Under the pieces are notes generated by a model. It searched no databases. It had not been told where the DNA came from and saw only the letters and a list, made by a program, of their open reading frames with translations. 44,255 nt of DNA. Origin: Gammaproteobacteria bacterium. Lineage in GTDB: Bacteria; Pseudomonadota; Gammaproteobacteria; SZUA-152. The stretch covers positions 1 to 44,255 of the forward strand of contig JAKEGK010000240.1 in the NCBI GenBank assembly GCA_022627515.1, written 5' to 3'. The translations under genes were made by a program, and so were the position numbers. This document shows, in pieces, positions 19,246 to 30,002 of the stretch (positions are counted from its first letter, which is position 1; every line of letters begins with the position of its first letter).

Positions 19246-20450
19246 TGCAAAGAATCCTGACCGCAAAGCCATACTTTCAGGCCAGAGCCATTGGCGGGGA
19301 AAGTTATCGCGTTGATTATTGGCTGCTGGCGTCCGTTATAGCCTTGCTGACTATTGGTCTGGTGATGATGGGGTCCGCGTCCATCTCTATTGCGGAAAAA
19401 ATGCATGGCGAGCCATTTTATTATATTTGGCGGCAAATATTTTATATTGCGGTTGCGCTGGTGTTGAGCTTTGGCGTGTTACACGTGCCGACCGGCTATT
19501 GGAACAAACTTGGTCCTTCTCTGCTGTTGTTTGGCATGGTGTTACTGGTGTTGGTGCTGCTGGTGGGCAAGCCGGTTAATGGCAGCATGCGCTGGATCGA
19601 TTTCGGTGTCTTCAAAGTACAACCGTCCGAGTTAATGAAGCTGTTTGCCGTGGTTTTTATTGCCGGTTACCTGGTGCGGCGGGGGGACGAAGTAAGGACC
19701 ACCATCAAAGGATTTCTCAAGCCAATGTTGATCCTGGGTGTTGCCGGCGTGTTATTGCTGCTGGAACCGGACTTTGGTTCAGGTGTTGTGATTGCATTTA
19801 CTGCATTGGGCATGATGTTCCTTGCCGGTGTGCGCCTGTGGCAATTTGGCGTGCTGATTATGGTGATGGCAATGGCGCTGTCGCTGCTGGCGTATACCTC
19901 TCCCTACCGCGTCGAACGCCTGACCTCGTTTTTGAATCCCTGGGCGGACCCCTTTGACAGCGGCTTTCAATTGACTCAGGCGCTGATCGCGTTTGGCCGC
20001 GGCGAATGGTTTGGCGTTGGCCTGGGTGGCAGTATCCAGAAGCTGTTTTATCTGCCGGAAGCGCATACCGATTTTCTGTTTGCGGTGATTTCCGAGGAGC
20101 TGGGATTAAGTGGCGGCTTGCTGGTTGTTGTCCTGTTCGTGATTCTTGTGTACCGCGCGTTTCGTATTGGCCATATCGCCTTGTGCCACGAGGACCGGTT
20201 TGCCGGCTATCTGGCGTTTGGCAGCGGCTTGCTGATTGGTTTTCAGGCGCTGATCAATATCGGCGTTAATATGGGCATGCTGCCGACCAAGGGTTTGACG
20301 CTGCCTTTAATGAGTTATGGAGGAAGCAGTGTGGTAACCACCTGTATAGCCTGCGCCATGCTGTTGCGTATCGCGCACCAGTATCCGGTCGCGGCGGAAA
20401 CGCGGTTACCGCACGGAAAAGAGAAACGTATAGCGTATAAAAGGCGCTAA
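19242..20450 (+). CDS. ftsW: Peptidoglycan glycosyltransferase FtsW (SEDS)
   Basis: Polytopic SEDS protein; GSMRWIDFGVFKVQPSELMKLF, PEAHTDFLFAVISEELG, GMLPTKGLTLPLMSYGGSS. Confidence 0.98.
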   Translation: MMQRILTAKPYFQARAIGGESYRVDYWLLASVIALLTIGLVMMGSASISIAEKMHGEPFYYIWRQIFYIAVALVLSFGVLHVPTGYWNKLGPSLLLFGMVLLVLVLLVGKPVNGSMRWIDFGVFKVQPSELMKLFAVVFIAGYLVRRGDEVRTTIKGFLKPMLILGVAGVLLLLEPDFGSGVVIAFTALGMMFLAGVRLWQFGVLIMVMAMALSLLAYTSPYRVERLTSFLNPWADPFDSGFQLTQALIAFGRGEWFGVGLGGSIQKLFYLPEAHTDFLFAVISEELGLSGGLLVVVLFVILVYRAFRIGHIALCHEDRFAGYLAFGSGLLIGFQALINIGVNMGMLPTKGLTLPLMSYGGSSVVTTCIACAMLLRIAHQYPVAAETRLPHGKEKRIAYKRR

Positions 20451-20459
20451 CGTCCTCAG

Positions 20460-21551
20460 GTGAAGCGTATGGGCAAAATAGCATCCACAAGAATACTAAT
20501 CATGGCCGGCGGCACCGGTGGCCATGTATTTCCCGCGTTGGCGGTTGCCGACGAATTGCGCGCGCGGGGTGCTGAGGTGTTTTGGCTGGGAACCCGCCGA
20601 GGTCTTGAAGCGGATGTGATTCCAAAAGCGAACATTCCCATCTCCTATATCAAGGTAACCGGCTTGCGCGGCAAGGGTTTGCTGGGGTGGTTCCTGGCGC
20701 CGGTTAGGCTTTTATTCGCGTTATGGCAGGGAATCAACGTGATGTGGCAATTGAGACCACAGGCGGTGTTGGGCATGGGTGGTTTTGTCACGGGTCCGGG
20801 CGGCGTTGCCGCCTGGCTGGCCCGCAAGCCGTTATTGGTGCATGAGCAGAACGCCATATCCGGAATGACCAATCGCATGCTGGTTCCGTTAGCCAGCGTG
20901 GTAATGGAGGCGTTTCCCAGCTCGATCGCACCCGGCAAGGCCATTCATACCGGGAATCCTGTACGTAACAATATTTCCCAGTTGTATCAGCTTGGTTCAA
21001 ATGTACGCGGGATTCATGATCCGTTGCATATATTAGTTGTGGGCGGGAGCCTGGGGGCCAAGGCGTTAAACGAGGTGGTGCCTGCAGCACTGAGCAGGAT
21101 CGCTGCCGCGAACCGGCCCGTGGTCTGGCATCAGACCGGAAAGAAAAATATCGACGAGGCGCGGGCGAGTTATCAGCAAAGCGGTGTTGAGGCAAAGGTG
21201 GTGCCATTTATCGATGACATGGCGGAGGCCTACCGCTGGGCGGATCTGGTGATCTGCCGGGCGGGCGCAATGACTATCGCGGAACTGGCCATCGCCGGCG
21301 TGGCGTCGATACTGGTTCCCTATCCCCATGCGGTCGATGATCATCAAACCACGAACGCAAAGTATCTGGTGGATAACGATGCCGCGATACTGGTTCAGCA
21401 AAAGGATTTAACGGTTGAAGTGCTGCACAAAATGCTGGCGGGAATGACAGTAATGCGCCTGCAACAGATGGCGAAGGCCGCCCGCGGTCTGGCGTTGCCG
21501 GACGCCACCCGCATGGTGGCGGATAAATGCCTGGAGGCGGCGCGTGCCTGA
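20460..21551 (+). CDS. murG: UDP-GlcNAc:undecaprenyl-PP-MurNAc-pentapeptide GlcNAc transferase MurG
   Basis: [61 protein letters not shown]. Confidence 0.98.
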   Translation: MKRMGKIASTRILIMAGGTGGHVFPALAVADELRARGAEVFWLGTRRGLEADVIPKANIPISYIKVTGLRGKGLLGWFLAPVRLLFALWQGINVMWQLRPQAVLGMGGFVTGPGGVAAWLARKPLLVHEQNAISGMTNRMLVPLASVVMEAFPSSIAPGKAIHTGNPVRNNISQLYQLGSNVRGIHDPLHILVVGGSLGAKALNEVVPAALSRIAAANRPVVWHQTGKKNIDEARASYQQSGVEAKVVPFIDDMAEAYRWADLVICRAGAMTIAELAIAGVASILVPYPHAVDDHQTTNAKYLVDNDAAILVQQKDLTVEVLHKMLAGMTVMRLQQMAKAARGLALPDATRMVADKCLEAARA

Positions 21552-22998
21552 AGGATTTTTGAATATGCCAAGCGACCAGAACCTTTATCAAGACGTGGGA
21601 ATGACTCGGATCAAGCGGATTCATTTTATCGGCATTGGCGGTTCGGGTATGAGCGGTATTGCCGAAGTGTTGCTTAATCTGGGGTATTCGGTATCGGGGT
21701 CAGACCTGAAAGAAAATTCCGCAACGCAACGCTTGCGTTCACTGGGCGCCGCGATTCATACCGGACATAATGCCGCGCACGTGCGCGGATGTGATGTCGT
21801 GGTTTACTCATCAGCAGTTAATGACGCCAATCCGGAGATTTATGAAGCCCGCAACCTGCACATTCCTGTGGTGCGGCGCGCGGAGATGCTGGCTGAGTTA
21901 ATGCGTTTCCGTTATGGCATTGCCATCGCGGGCACCCATGGCAAAACCACCACCACCAGTTTGATCGCCAGCCTGCTGGCGGAGGGCGGGCTTGACCCAA
22001 CTTTTGTGATTGGCGGGCGGCTCAACAGCGCCGGTACCCACGCCAGGCTGGGCGCCAGCCGCTACCTTGTGGCGGAAGCGGATGAAAGTGACGCCTCGTT
22101 CCTGTATTTACAGCCGATGCTGGCGGTGGTGACCAACATCGATGCTGACCATATGGCGACGTATGGCGGGGACTACCATAATCTGCGCAGCACCTTTGTT
22201 GAGTTTCTGCACCATCTGCCTTTCTATGGCCTGGCGGTGCTGTGTATTGATGATCCGGGCGTGAAACAGGTCATCAATGAAATCACCAAGCCCGTGCTGA
22301 CCTATGGTTTTTCCACTGACGCGGTGCTGCAGGCGCGGGATGTCCGGCAGCGCAATGCCACCTGCGAATTCACCGCGGTGTTCACCGATAAGCCGCAAAG
22401 CCTGTCCGTGCATCTCAATTTGCCGGGTGAGCACAATGTGTTGAATGCGCTGGCGGCGATCGCGATCGCCAGGGAATGCGGTGTGTCCAATGAAGCGATT
22501 CAAAACGGCCTGAAAAAGTTTCAGGGCATCGCGCGCCGCTTTCAAATCAATGGCGAGGTGAGCACTCCCAACGGCAGGGTAATGTGTATTGATGATTATG
22601 GGCATCATCCGAATGAATTGCTCGCCACTATTAAGGCGATTCGTCAGCAGTGGCCGAAGCGCAGGCTGGTCATGGCGTTTCAGCCACACCGTTATTCCCG
22701 GACGCGCGACCTGTTTGATGATTTCGCGCGGGTGCTGTCGGAAGTTGACGTGTTATTGCTGACGGAAGTCTATGCGGCGGGAGAAGATCCCATTGCCGGC
22801 GCGGATGGCCGGGCGCTTAGCCGTTCGATACGCGCGCGCGGCAATATCGATCCAATTTTTGTCGAAGATGTGCATGATCTGCCCGATGTGTTGAGCGGCA
22901 TCGTGCAGGATGGCGATATAGTCTTAACTGCCGGGGCAGGCAACATTGGCAATGTGGCATTGACTCTGCCGCAACTATTATCGGGAGCGGTTCAATGA
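21544..22998 (+). CDS. murC: UDP-MurNAc:L-alanine ligase MurC
   Basis: [45 protein letters not shown] starts at GTG 21544 overlapping murG by 8 nt; internal ATGs (e.g. MTRIKRI at 21601) are alternative starts. Confidence 0.97.
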   Translation: MPEGFLNMPSDQNLYQDVGMTRIKRIHFIGIGGSGMSGIAEVLLNLGYSVSGSDLKENSATQRLRSLGAAIHTGHNAAHVRGCDVVVYSSAVNDANPEIYEARNLHIPVVRRAEMLAELMRFRYGIAIAGTHGKTTTTSLIASLLAEGGLDPTFVIGGRLNSAGTHARLGASRYLVAEADESDASFLYLQPMLAVVTNIDADHMATYGGDYHNLRSTFVEFLHHLPFYGLAVLCIDDPGVKQVINEITKPVLTYGFSTDAVLQARDVRQRNATCEFTAVFTDKPQSLSVHLNLPGEHNVLNALAAIAIARECGVSNEAIQNGLKKFQGIARRFQINGEVSTPNGRVMCIDDYGHHPNELLATIKAIRQQWPKRRLVMAFQPHRYSRTRDLFDDFARVLSEVDVLLLTEVYAAGEDPIAGADGRALSRSIRARGNIDPIFVEDVHDLPDVLSGIVQDGDIVLTAGAGNIGNVALTLPQLLSGAVQ

Positions 22999-23897
22999 TG
23001 GCTGCGCAAAAGCGGAGCGGATTGCGCGGTGCATTGCGTCATGATGAGCCGATGAACCGGCATACGTCCTGGCGCGTAGGTGGTACTGTCGACCGGTATT
23101 ACCAGCCGGCGGATATCGATGACCTTGCAATGTTCTTTTCGCAGTTGGACGAACACGAATCCATTACCTGGGTTGGGCTGGGCAGTAACCTGCTGGTCCG
23201 CGATGGCGGCATTCGCGGCACCGTGATTGCGACCAGCGGTATGTTAAACGGTCTGTCAAAAATTGGTGAGATGACCGTGCGCGCGGAAGCCGGTGTGGCC
23301 TGCGCCAAGGTCGCGCGGTTTTGCGCGCGGCAGTCTCTGCAAGGGGCGGAATTTCTGGCCGGCATTCCAGGCACCATGGGTGGCGCGCTGGCGATGAATG
23401 CCGGGGCGTTTGGCGGTGAAACCTGGAACATCGTGAGCGCCGTGGAAACACTGGATCACACCGGTAATATCCGGCGCCGATTGCCCGCCGATTACACGAT
23501 TGCCTATCGTTCAGTAAAAGGTCCCAAGAACGAATGGTTTGTTGCGGCGGAACTGACACTGCAAGCGGGTGATAGTGAAATCTCCCAGGCGAAAATCAAG
23601 GAATTTTTAAACAAGCGCGGCAATACCCAGCCAATTCAACAGCCCAATGCCGGGTCAGTGTTCAAGAATCCGGCCGGCGATTATGCCGCGCGGCTGATTG
23701 AGGCGAGTGGATTGAAAGGTTATTGCATCGGCGGGGCCTGTGTTTCCGGCAAGCATGCCAATTTTATTGTGAACACGGGAAACGCAACCGCGGCCGATAT
23801 CGAAAACCTGATTGCGCATGTCGCTAAAACAGTGGAACAGCAGCACGGCATCGTGCTGGAGTGCGAAGTCAGAATTATTGGTGAGGCTCTTGTATGA
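22995..23897 (+). CDS. murB: UDP-N-acetylenolpyruvoylglucosamine reductase MurB
   Basis: [61 protein letters not shown]. Confidence 0.97.
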   Translation: MMAAQKRSGLRGALRHDEPMNRHTSWRVGGTVDRYYQPADIDDLAMFFSQLDEHESITWVGLGSNLLVRDGGIRGTVIATSGMLNGLSKIGEMTVRAEAGVACAKVARFCARQSLQGAEFLAGIPGTMGGALAMNAGAFGGETWNIVSAVETLDHTGNIRRRLPADYTIAYRSVKGPKNEWFVAAELTLQAGDSEISQAKIKEFLNKRGNTQPIQQPNAGSVFKNPAGDYAARLIEASGLKGYCIGGACVSGKHANFIVNTGNATAADIENLIAHVAKTVEQQHGIVLECEVRIIGEALV

Positions 23898-24817
23898 CAA
23901 AGAATATTGATCCAAAAATGTTTGGCAAGGTGGCTGTGCTGATGGGTGGCCTGTCCGCGGAGCGGGACGTGTCGCTCAAAAGCGGTAACGCCGTTCTGAA
24001 AGCGTTAACCGCACAGAAAATCGACGCCCACGGCATTGACGCCGGGCACGACATTTTATCGGTGCTGGCGGCTGGCCGTTTTGACCGGGTGTTTATCGCG
24101 TTACATGGCCGGGGCGGTGAAGATGGAACCATGCAAGGCGCACTGGAGGTTCTGCAATTGCCGTATACCGGCAGTGGCGTGATGGCATCGGCGCTGGCGA
24201 TGGACAAGCTTCGCACCAAGTATGTCTGGATGGGTCAGGGATTACCGACACCGGGATATTGCGCGTTAAACGACGCCACTGATTTTGCTGCCGTGGTCAA
24301 GCAGTATGGCCTGCCCTTAATGGTCAAGCCGGCCCACGAAGGCTCCAGCATTGGGATGTCCAAGGTAACCCGCGCCGACCAGCTGGAAGGCGCTTACCGC
24401 AAAGCCGCAAAATTTGATTCGGAAGTATTCGCCGAGCAATGGATAACCGGAACAGAGTACACCATCGCGATCCTTGGTGACGAAGCATTACCGATGATAC
24501 GCCTGGAGACACCGCATGATTTTTATGATTACGAAGCGAAGTATATAGCGAATACCACCGGTTATCACATTCCCTGCGGACTTGGCGCAGCGGAAGAGAA
24601 GAAACTGCAGGATCTGGCGTTAAAGGCATTCAAAGGGGTTGGCGCCGCGGGCTGGGGCCGTCTTGATATGTTGTGCGACAAGAAGGGGAATCCTTATTTG
24701 ATCGAGCTGAACACCGTGCCGGGATTGACGGACCATAGCCTGGTTCCCATGGCCGCCAAAGCCGCCGGAATCAGTTTTGAAGAATTGATGGTGCGGATTC
24801 TTCAGGCCACGTTATAA
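23894..24817 (+). CDS. ddl: D-alanine:D-alanine ligase
   Basis: VAVLMGGLSAERDVSLKSG, ALHGRGGEDGTMQG, VKPAHEGSSIGMSKV, LIELNTVPGLTDHSLVPMAAKAAG. Confidence 0.97.
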   Translation: MTKNIDPKMFGKVAVLMGGLSAERDVSLKSGNAVLKALTAQKIDAHGIDAGHDILSVLAAGRFDRVFIALHGRGGEDGTMQGALEVLQLPYTGSGVMASALAMDKLRTKYVWMGQGLPTPGYCALNDATDFAAVVKQYGLPLMVKPAHEGSSIGMSKVTRADQLEGAYRKAAKFDSEVFAEQWITGTEYTIAILGDEALPMIRLETPHDFYDYEAKYIANTTGYHIPCGLGAAEEKKLQDLALKAFKGVGAAGWGRLDMLCDKKGNPYLIELNTVPGLTDHSLVPMAAKAAGISFEELMVRILQATL

Positions 24818-24850
24818 AAAATGCAAGCAATACTATTAGCGGAATAGCTC

Positions 24851-25669
24851 ATGGGCGCAAGAAGAATCAAGCGGCAGAAGAATGAAGCGGGATTGAAGCG
24901 GTTCATTTCCGGGCGGCCATTGAAACTGCTGGCCTCGGGTTTAGTGCTGGTGGCGGTTGCATTGTTCGTTAACAACCTGTTTGCGCCCGCCACATTGCCG
25001 TTTAAAACCATCCAGGTTTACGGCGAGTTGCAGTGGCTGGACAGGGAAGAGCTTAACAGACTGGTGCTGCGGGATCTGAATGGCGGATTTTTCAGCCTGG
25101 ATGTCGGCGGCCTAAAGCAGAATCTCGAACAGTACGCCTGGATAAAAGCAGTGTCGATCCGCCGCGTCTGGCCGGATGTATTGCAGATTCTGGTAACGGA
25201 ACAGCAACCGGTTGCGGTATGGAACCATGATTCAATTATAAACCGGGAAGGTGAGTTATTCGCGCCGGTTGCGGAACAATTTCCCGAAGGACTGGCTGCG
25301 GTCAACGGGCCGCCGGGAACACACCGCGCGCTGATAAAACACTTTAACGCCTTGTCGCAAATGGCGGGTGAATTGGGGCTTGCTATAACGGATATTACTT
25401 TGAATGACCGAAGGGCGATGCAGGTAACGCTCAGTAACGGATTGCAGTTATTGATGGGCAGAGTGCGTAACGAGACGGAAAGCGCCACAGAGATGTTGCG
25501 CTTTGTGCGCGCCTATAAAGCCACGCTTGCTCCGCAGAGTGATCGTATCCAGGTTGTCGACCTGCGTTATACCAATGGTCTTGCTGTGCGGTGGAAGCGG
25601 CAAGCATTGTTACAAGGTAAGAAGAACTATAACCATAACAATAATAAAAATGCGTCAGAAGCTGGTTAA
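24851..25669 (+). CDS. ftsQ: Cell division protein FtsQ
   Basis: N-terminal TM segment, POTRA-like region (FKTIQVYGELQWLDREELNRLVLRDLNGGFFSLDVGGLKQNLEQYAWIKAVSIRRVWPDVLQILVTEQQPVAVW), position between ddl and ftsA. Confidence 0.95.
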   Translation: MGARRIKRQKNEAGLKRFISGRPLKLLASGLVLVAVALFVNNLFAPATLPFKTIQVYGELQWLDREELNRLVLRDLNGGFFSLDVGGLKQNLEQYAWIKAVSIRRVWPDVLQILVTEQQPVAVWNHDSIINREGELFAPVAEQFPEGLAAVNGPPGTHRALIKHFNALSQMAGELGLAITDITLNDRRAMQVTLSNGLQLLMGRVRNETESATEMLRFVRAYKATLAPQSDRIQVVDLRYTNGLAVRWKRQALLQGKKNYNHNNNKNASEAG

Positions 25670-25687
25670 TCGCGCAAGGATATTTTT

Positions 25688-26923
25688 ATGGCAAAACGCT
25701 CGGATCAAAATTTGATGGTTGGACTGGATATCGGCACCTCAAAAATAGGCGCGATTGTCGCGGACATTGGACCCAATGGGGAAATCGAAGTGATAGGTAT
25801 TGGCTCGCACCCCTCCAAAGGGCTGAAAAAAGGTGTCGTTGTCAATATTGAGTCCACCACGCAGTCCATTCAGCGCGCTGTTGAAGAAGCCGAGCTGATG
25901 GCAGGTTGTCAGATTGATTCCGTGTTTGCCGGCATTGCCGGCAGCCATATCCAGAGTTTGAATTCACACGGGATTGTTGCGATACGCGATAAGGAGGTTA
26001 CGCAGGCGGATGTCGACCGGGTGATCGACGCCGCCAAGGCTGTGGCTATTCCGGCGGATCAGAGACTGCTTCACGTGATTCCACAGGAGTTTATTATCGA
26101 TGACCAGGATGGCATCAAGGAACCCGTTGGCATGTGCGGGGTGCGGCTGGAGGCCAAGGTGCACCTGGTCACGGGCGCCGTAAGCGCGGCGCAAAACATT
26201 ATTAAATGCGTCCGGCGCTGCGGCCTTGAGGTTGACGATATTATTCTGGAGCAACTGGCTTCCAGTTATGCAGTGCTAACGGAAGATGAGAAAGAGCTGG
26301 GCGTATGCCTGGTTGATATCGGCGGCGGGACGACGGATATCGCCGTGTTTACGGAGGGCGCGATACGGCATACCGCGGTAATTCCCATCGCCGGTGACCA
26401 GATCACCAATGATATTGCCGTCGCGTTAAGAACGCCCACGCAATACGCGGAAGATATCAAAAAGAAGTACGCCTGCGCGCTGACGCAGCTGGCGAATCCT
26501 GACGAAAGTATTGAGGTGCCCAGCGTGGGAGACCGTCCGCCACGCCGGCTGGCGCGGCAAACACTGGCGGAAGTCGTGGAGCCGCGCTGCGAGGAATTGT
26601 TGACCCTGGTGCAGAATGAATTGCGCCGCAGCGGATTTGAGGATTTGTGCGCCGCCGGCGTGGTTTTAACCGGCGGTTGCGCAAAAATGGAAGGGGTGAT
26701 TGAACTTGCCGAAGAAGTGTTTCATGTGCCGGTTCGTCTGGGGGTTCCAAGTAATGTTAGTGGTTTGGTTGATGTTGTAAGAAATCCTATCTATGCAACC
26801 GGGGTGGGATTGCTCTTATATGGAAGCAAGCAACGCAGTGAGTTGCGCCGTGAACGGCATGGGGATTGGGCTGCAAAAAGTATGTGGCAGCGCATGAAAA
26901 ACTGGTTTCAGGGAAATTTTTAA
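25688..26923 (+). CDS. ftsA: Cell division protein FtsA
   Basis: VGLDIGTSKIGAIVADI, SHPSKGLKKGVVVNIE, LVDIGGGTTDIAVF; C-terminal amphipathic helix WQRMKNWFQGNF. Confidence 0.98.
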   Translation: MAKRSDQNLMVGLDIGTSKIGAIVADIGPNGEIEVIGIGSHPSKGLKKGVVVNIESTTQSIQRAVEEAELMAGCQIDSVFAGIAGSHIQSLNSHGIVAIRDKEVTQADVDRVIDAAKAVAIPADQRLLHVIPQEFIIDDQDGIKEPVGMCGVRLEAKVHLVTGAVSAAQNIIKCVRRCGLEVDDIILEQLASSYAVLTEDEKELGVCLVDIGGGTTDIAVFTEGAIRHTAVIPIAGDQITNDIAVALRTPTQYAEDIKKKYACALTQLANPDESIEVPSVGDRPPRRLARQTLAEVVEPRCEELLTLVQNELRRSGFEDLCAAGVVLTGGCAKMEGVIELAEEVFHVPVRLGVPSNVSGLVDVVRNPIYATGVGLLLYGSKQRSELRRERHGDWAAKSMWQRMKNWFQGNF

Positions 26924-26958
26924 CGAATTAATACCATCAGTGGTGTTTAATCAGAGGA

Positions 26959-28110
26959 GTGAATGACATGTTCGAGCTAATGGATGCCTATACACAAGGC
27001 GCAGTCATCAAGGTCATTGGGGTTGGTGGCGGCGGCGGTAACGCGGTGGAACACATGGTGCGGCAAAATATTGATGGGGTGGATTTCATTTGCGCCAACA
27101 CCGACGCCCAGGCTTTAAAGAACACATCAGCCAGAACCGTGCTGCAGCTTGGGACCAACATTACCAAGGGCCTGGGCGCTGGCGCCAATCCGGATCTGGG
27201 CCGGCAGGCCGCGCTGGAAGACCGCGAGCGCATTATGGAGGTGATGCGCGGAGCAGATATGGTGTTTATAACGGCTGGAATGGGTGGCGGCACCGGTACC
27301 GGCGGCGCGCCGGTGGTGGCTCAAATCGCGAAGGAGATGGGTATATTAACGGTCGCCGTTATTACCAAACCGTTTCCGTTTGAAGGCAAGAAGCGCATGC
27401 AGGTGGCGGAGGACGGCATCAAGCAATTGACGGAATATGTCGATTCCCTGATTACCATACCTAATGAAAGGCTGTTGTCGGTGCTTGGCAAGAGCGTAAG
27501 TTTACTGGATGCCTTCAAAGCTGCAAACAATGTGCTGCTGGGCGCCGTGCAGGGTATAGCGGAACTCATCACCCGCCCGGGATTGATCAACGTTGACTTT
27601 GCTGACGTGCGGACCGTGATGTCTGAAATGGGTATGGCTATGATGGGTTCGGGCAGCGCCAGGGGGGAAAGCCGGGCGCAGGAGGCGGCGGAATCCGCAG
27701 TGGCAAGTCCGTTGCTGGAAAACATCGATCTCGCTGGCGCCAAGGGTATCCTGGTGAACATCACTGCGGGCATGGATATGGCGATTGGCGAATTTGAAGA
27801 AGTTGGTAACACAATTAAAGCTTTTGCATCAGAGAATGCTACTGTAGTGGTCGGTACGGTTATAGATCCGGAAATGACAGATGAGCTTCGGGTAACCGTG
27901 GTTGCCACTGGCCTCGGCCACGCGCTAAAACATCGCGAAAAGCCGATTGGCCTGGTTGCCAAGAGTGCCGATGGTCAAGTGGATTATGGCAAATTAAAAC
28001 AACCGACAGTAATGCGTCAGCGCGCCGGCAACGGCGGTTATCTGCCGCAGGACGAAAGTAATATGGATTACTACGATATCCCGGCATTTCTGCGGCGGCA
28101 GGCGGATTAA
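26959..28110 (+). CDS. ftsZ: Cell division GTPase FtsZ
   Basis: [39 protein letters not shown]-terminal tail [13 protein letters not shown]. Confidence 0.99.
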   Translation: MNDMFELMDAYTQGAVIKVIGVGGGGGNAVEHMVRQNIDGVDFICANTDAQALKNTSARTVLQLGTNITKGLGAGANPDLGRQAALEDRERIMEVMRGADMVFITAGMGGGTGTGGAPVVAQIAKEMGILTVAVITKPFPFEGKKRMQVAEDGIKQLTEYVDSLITIPNERLLSVLGKSVSLLDAFKAANNVLLGAVQGIAELITRPGLINVDFADVRTVMSEMGMAMMGSGSARGESRAQEAAESAVASPLLENIDLAGAKGILVNITAGMDMAIGEFEEVGNTIKAFASENATVVVGTVIDPEMTDELRVTVVATGLGHALKHREKPIGLVAKSADGQVDYGKLKQPTVMRQRAGNGGYLPQDESNMDYYDIPAFLRRQAD

Positions 28111-28136
28111 ATTCTCTGCGGGCAATCTTTAGTCGC

Positions 28137-28162
28137 CTAACGCGAGAGTTATTATGCGTTAG
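28137..28162 (+). repeat. Hairpin downstream of ftsZ
   Basis: CTAACGC (28137-28143), 12-nt loop, GCGTTAG (28156-28162); no T tract follows. Confidence 0.6.
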
Positions 28163-28297
28163 ATGAATGTGTTGCCATTGTGGAATTGAGAAGCGGTTCA
28201 CTAGGAAGATTCTGGTCGCTATGCTATTATCCCGGATCCGGCTCGGCGATTTAGTGGCTAAAATACCATAACTCTGCAGTATTAAAGAACTTTTTGA

Positions 28298-29209
28298 ATG
28301 ATTAGACAACGGACACTCAAAAACGTAATTCGTGCGACCGGCATTGGTTTGCACACAGGGAAAAAAGTCTATTTGACTCTACGCCCTGCTGCGGTTGATA
28401 CGGGTATCGTATTTCGGCGGATCGATCTGGAAACACCCGTGGAGATCGAAGCAAAGCCGGAAAATGTCGGAGATACGCGTTTATCAACCACCCTGGTAAA
28501 TGGTGAAGTGCGGGTAGCGACCGTCGAGCATTTGCTATCGGCGTTTGCCGGCCTGGGAATTGATAATGCCTATATTGATCTGAGTGCTCCCGAAGTACCC
28601 ATTATGGATGGCAGTGCCGGTCCATTCGTATTTTTAGTGCAGTCGGCCGGTATTGAAGAACAAAATGCTCCAAAGCGTTTTATTCGCATCAAGCGCACCG
28701 TGATTGTCGAGGATGGCGATAAATGGGCGCGCTTTGATCCGTTTGAAGGCTTCAAGGTATCGTTCAAAATTGACTTCGAACATCCGGTATTCCGCAATCG
28801 TTCCCAAACGACCTGTGTCGATTTTTCAAGTACATCCTTTGTAAAAGAAGTGAGCCGTGCCAGAACATTCGGATTTATGCGCGATATCGAACAATTGCGT
28901 GCAAATGATCTTGCGCTGGGTGGCAGCATGGATAATGCGATTGTTATGGATGACTATCGTGTGCTTAACGAGGATGGCCTGCGCTATGAAGATGAATTCG
29001 TCAAGCACAAAGTACTGGATGCGATCGGCGATTTGTATTTGCTTGGATGCAGCCTGATTGGCGAATTCAGCGGTTACAAATCAGGACATGCACTTAACAA
29101 CCGCCTGTTGCGCGCATTATTGGCGGACTCCGAAGCGTGGGAAACGGCAATATTTGACAATATTGACAGTGCGCCGATTTCATTTACGCAACCAATCCTG
29201 ACTACCTAA
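28298..29209 (+). CDS. lpxC: UDP-3-O-acyl-N-acetylglucosamine deacetylase LpxC
   Basis: [66 protein letters not shown]. Confidence 0.98.
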   Translation: MIRQRTLKNVIRATGIGLHTGKKVYLTLRPAAVDTGIVFRRIDLETPVEIEAKPENVGDTRLSTTLVNGEVRVATVEHLLSAFAGLGIDNAYIDLSAPEVPIMDGSAGPFVFLVQSAGIEEQNAPKRFIRIKRTVIVEDGDKWARFDPFEGFKVSFKIDFEHPVFRNRSQTTCVDFSSTSFVKEVSRARTFGFMRDIEQLRANDLALGGSMDNAIVMDDYRVLNEDGLRYEDEFVKHKVLDAIGDLYLLGCSLIGEFSGYKSGHALNNRLLRALLADSEAWETAIFDNIDSAPISFTQPILTT

Positions 29210-29229
29210 ATTCCAAACTAAATTCCAAA
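29206..29229 (+). repeat. Perfect 12-nt tandem duplication over the lpxC stop codon
   Basis: CTAAATTCCAAA repeated twice (29206-29217, 29218-29229), giving TAA ATT CCA AAC TAA. Confidence 0.95.
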
Positions 29230-29334
29230 AAAGTTTATTCAATAGGTTATATTGGGAGGATCGTCATCGGCATCCCAAAAACTCGCTTTAATTCATTAAT
29301 ATTCCCCAATTAGCTGCGTCCCTTTACTGAGATT

Positions 29335-29775
29335 TTACACAGTCTTTTTCGAAATACGCTGTATTACGTTCTTCAGAGTGCCGGTGTTTGACGATTTGGC
29401 TTTTTGGATTGGGTGAGATGGACTCGCACTCGGAAAGTGATTGATTGAACGCCTGGACGCGGGCATAGCGTATCCAAGAGGCTGTATTCGAAACTCAATC
29501 TGTTGCAGATTTTCCAATCCCGGCACCTGTTTCAATTGCTCCAGGATCATTGGGCCCAGGTATTTAATTCGGGTATGCCAAACAGCGGAATCCGCACCGA
29601 TTACCAGTGTGACATCCCTGATATTAGCCACATAAATATGTTCTGAGAGCGGTGCATCGACCGCGTTTTTGAGATAAGTGCTTAATTTCTGTAATTCTTT
29701 GCTGCGCTGTATGACGTTTGCCAGTCCCGCATTTGCGTTATTTAATAAATGCCCGATAGAGCGAGTTTTTGTCAT
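29335..29775 (-). CDS. DUF721 / DciA-like protein
   Basis: 146 aa; central segment LVIGADSAVWHTRIKYLGPMILEQLKQVPGLENLQQIEFRIQP is typical of DUF721. Confidence 0.8.
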   Translation of the reverse strand: MTKTRSIGHLLNNANAGLANVIQRSKELQKLSTYLKNAVDAPLSEHIYVANIRDVTLVIGADSAVWHTRIKYLGPMILEQLKQVPGLENLQQIEFRIQPLGYAMPASRRSINHFPSASPSHPIQKAKSSNTGTLKNVIQRISKKTV

Positions 29776-30002
29776 GGTTATTTTCTATAAAATCAAAAAG
29801 TTATGTTAAGCTAGAAGATTTTTTCCTCGGCCCATCAAAGAGTTAATAAATAATATATTGATCATTTGTCAACCAATTATTGGTCTAAAATGTGAACAAG
29901 TTCTCGCAAGCATTGTGTGCAACAGCCGAAACCATTGAAGTAGTATAGAGTAGAAGTGAACCAGAGATTATTACCGCAAAAACAAATCATAACAGAATAC
30001 GA

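Noticed and set aside
22108-22689. 193-aa ORF antisense to murC
   Set aside because: Opposite-strand shadow of a well-supported gene, no recognisable domain or independent start signal.
27321-27962. 213-aa ORF antisense to ftsZ
   Set aside because: Low-complexity Ser/Pro/Ile-rich translation typical of antisense reading of a conserved gene.
10359-29209. dcw cluster as a novel system
   Set aside because: Gene content and order match the classical E. coli-type mraZ-lpxC cluster, with the usual ATGA overlaps; conserved and well described.
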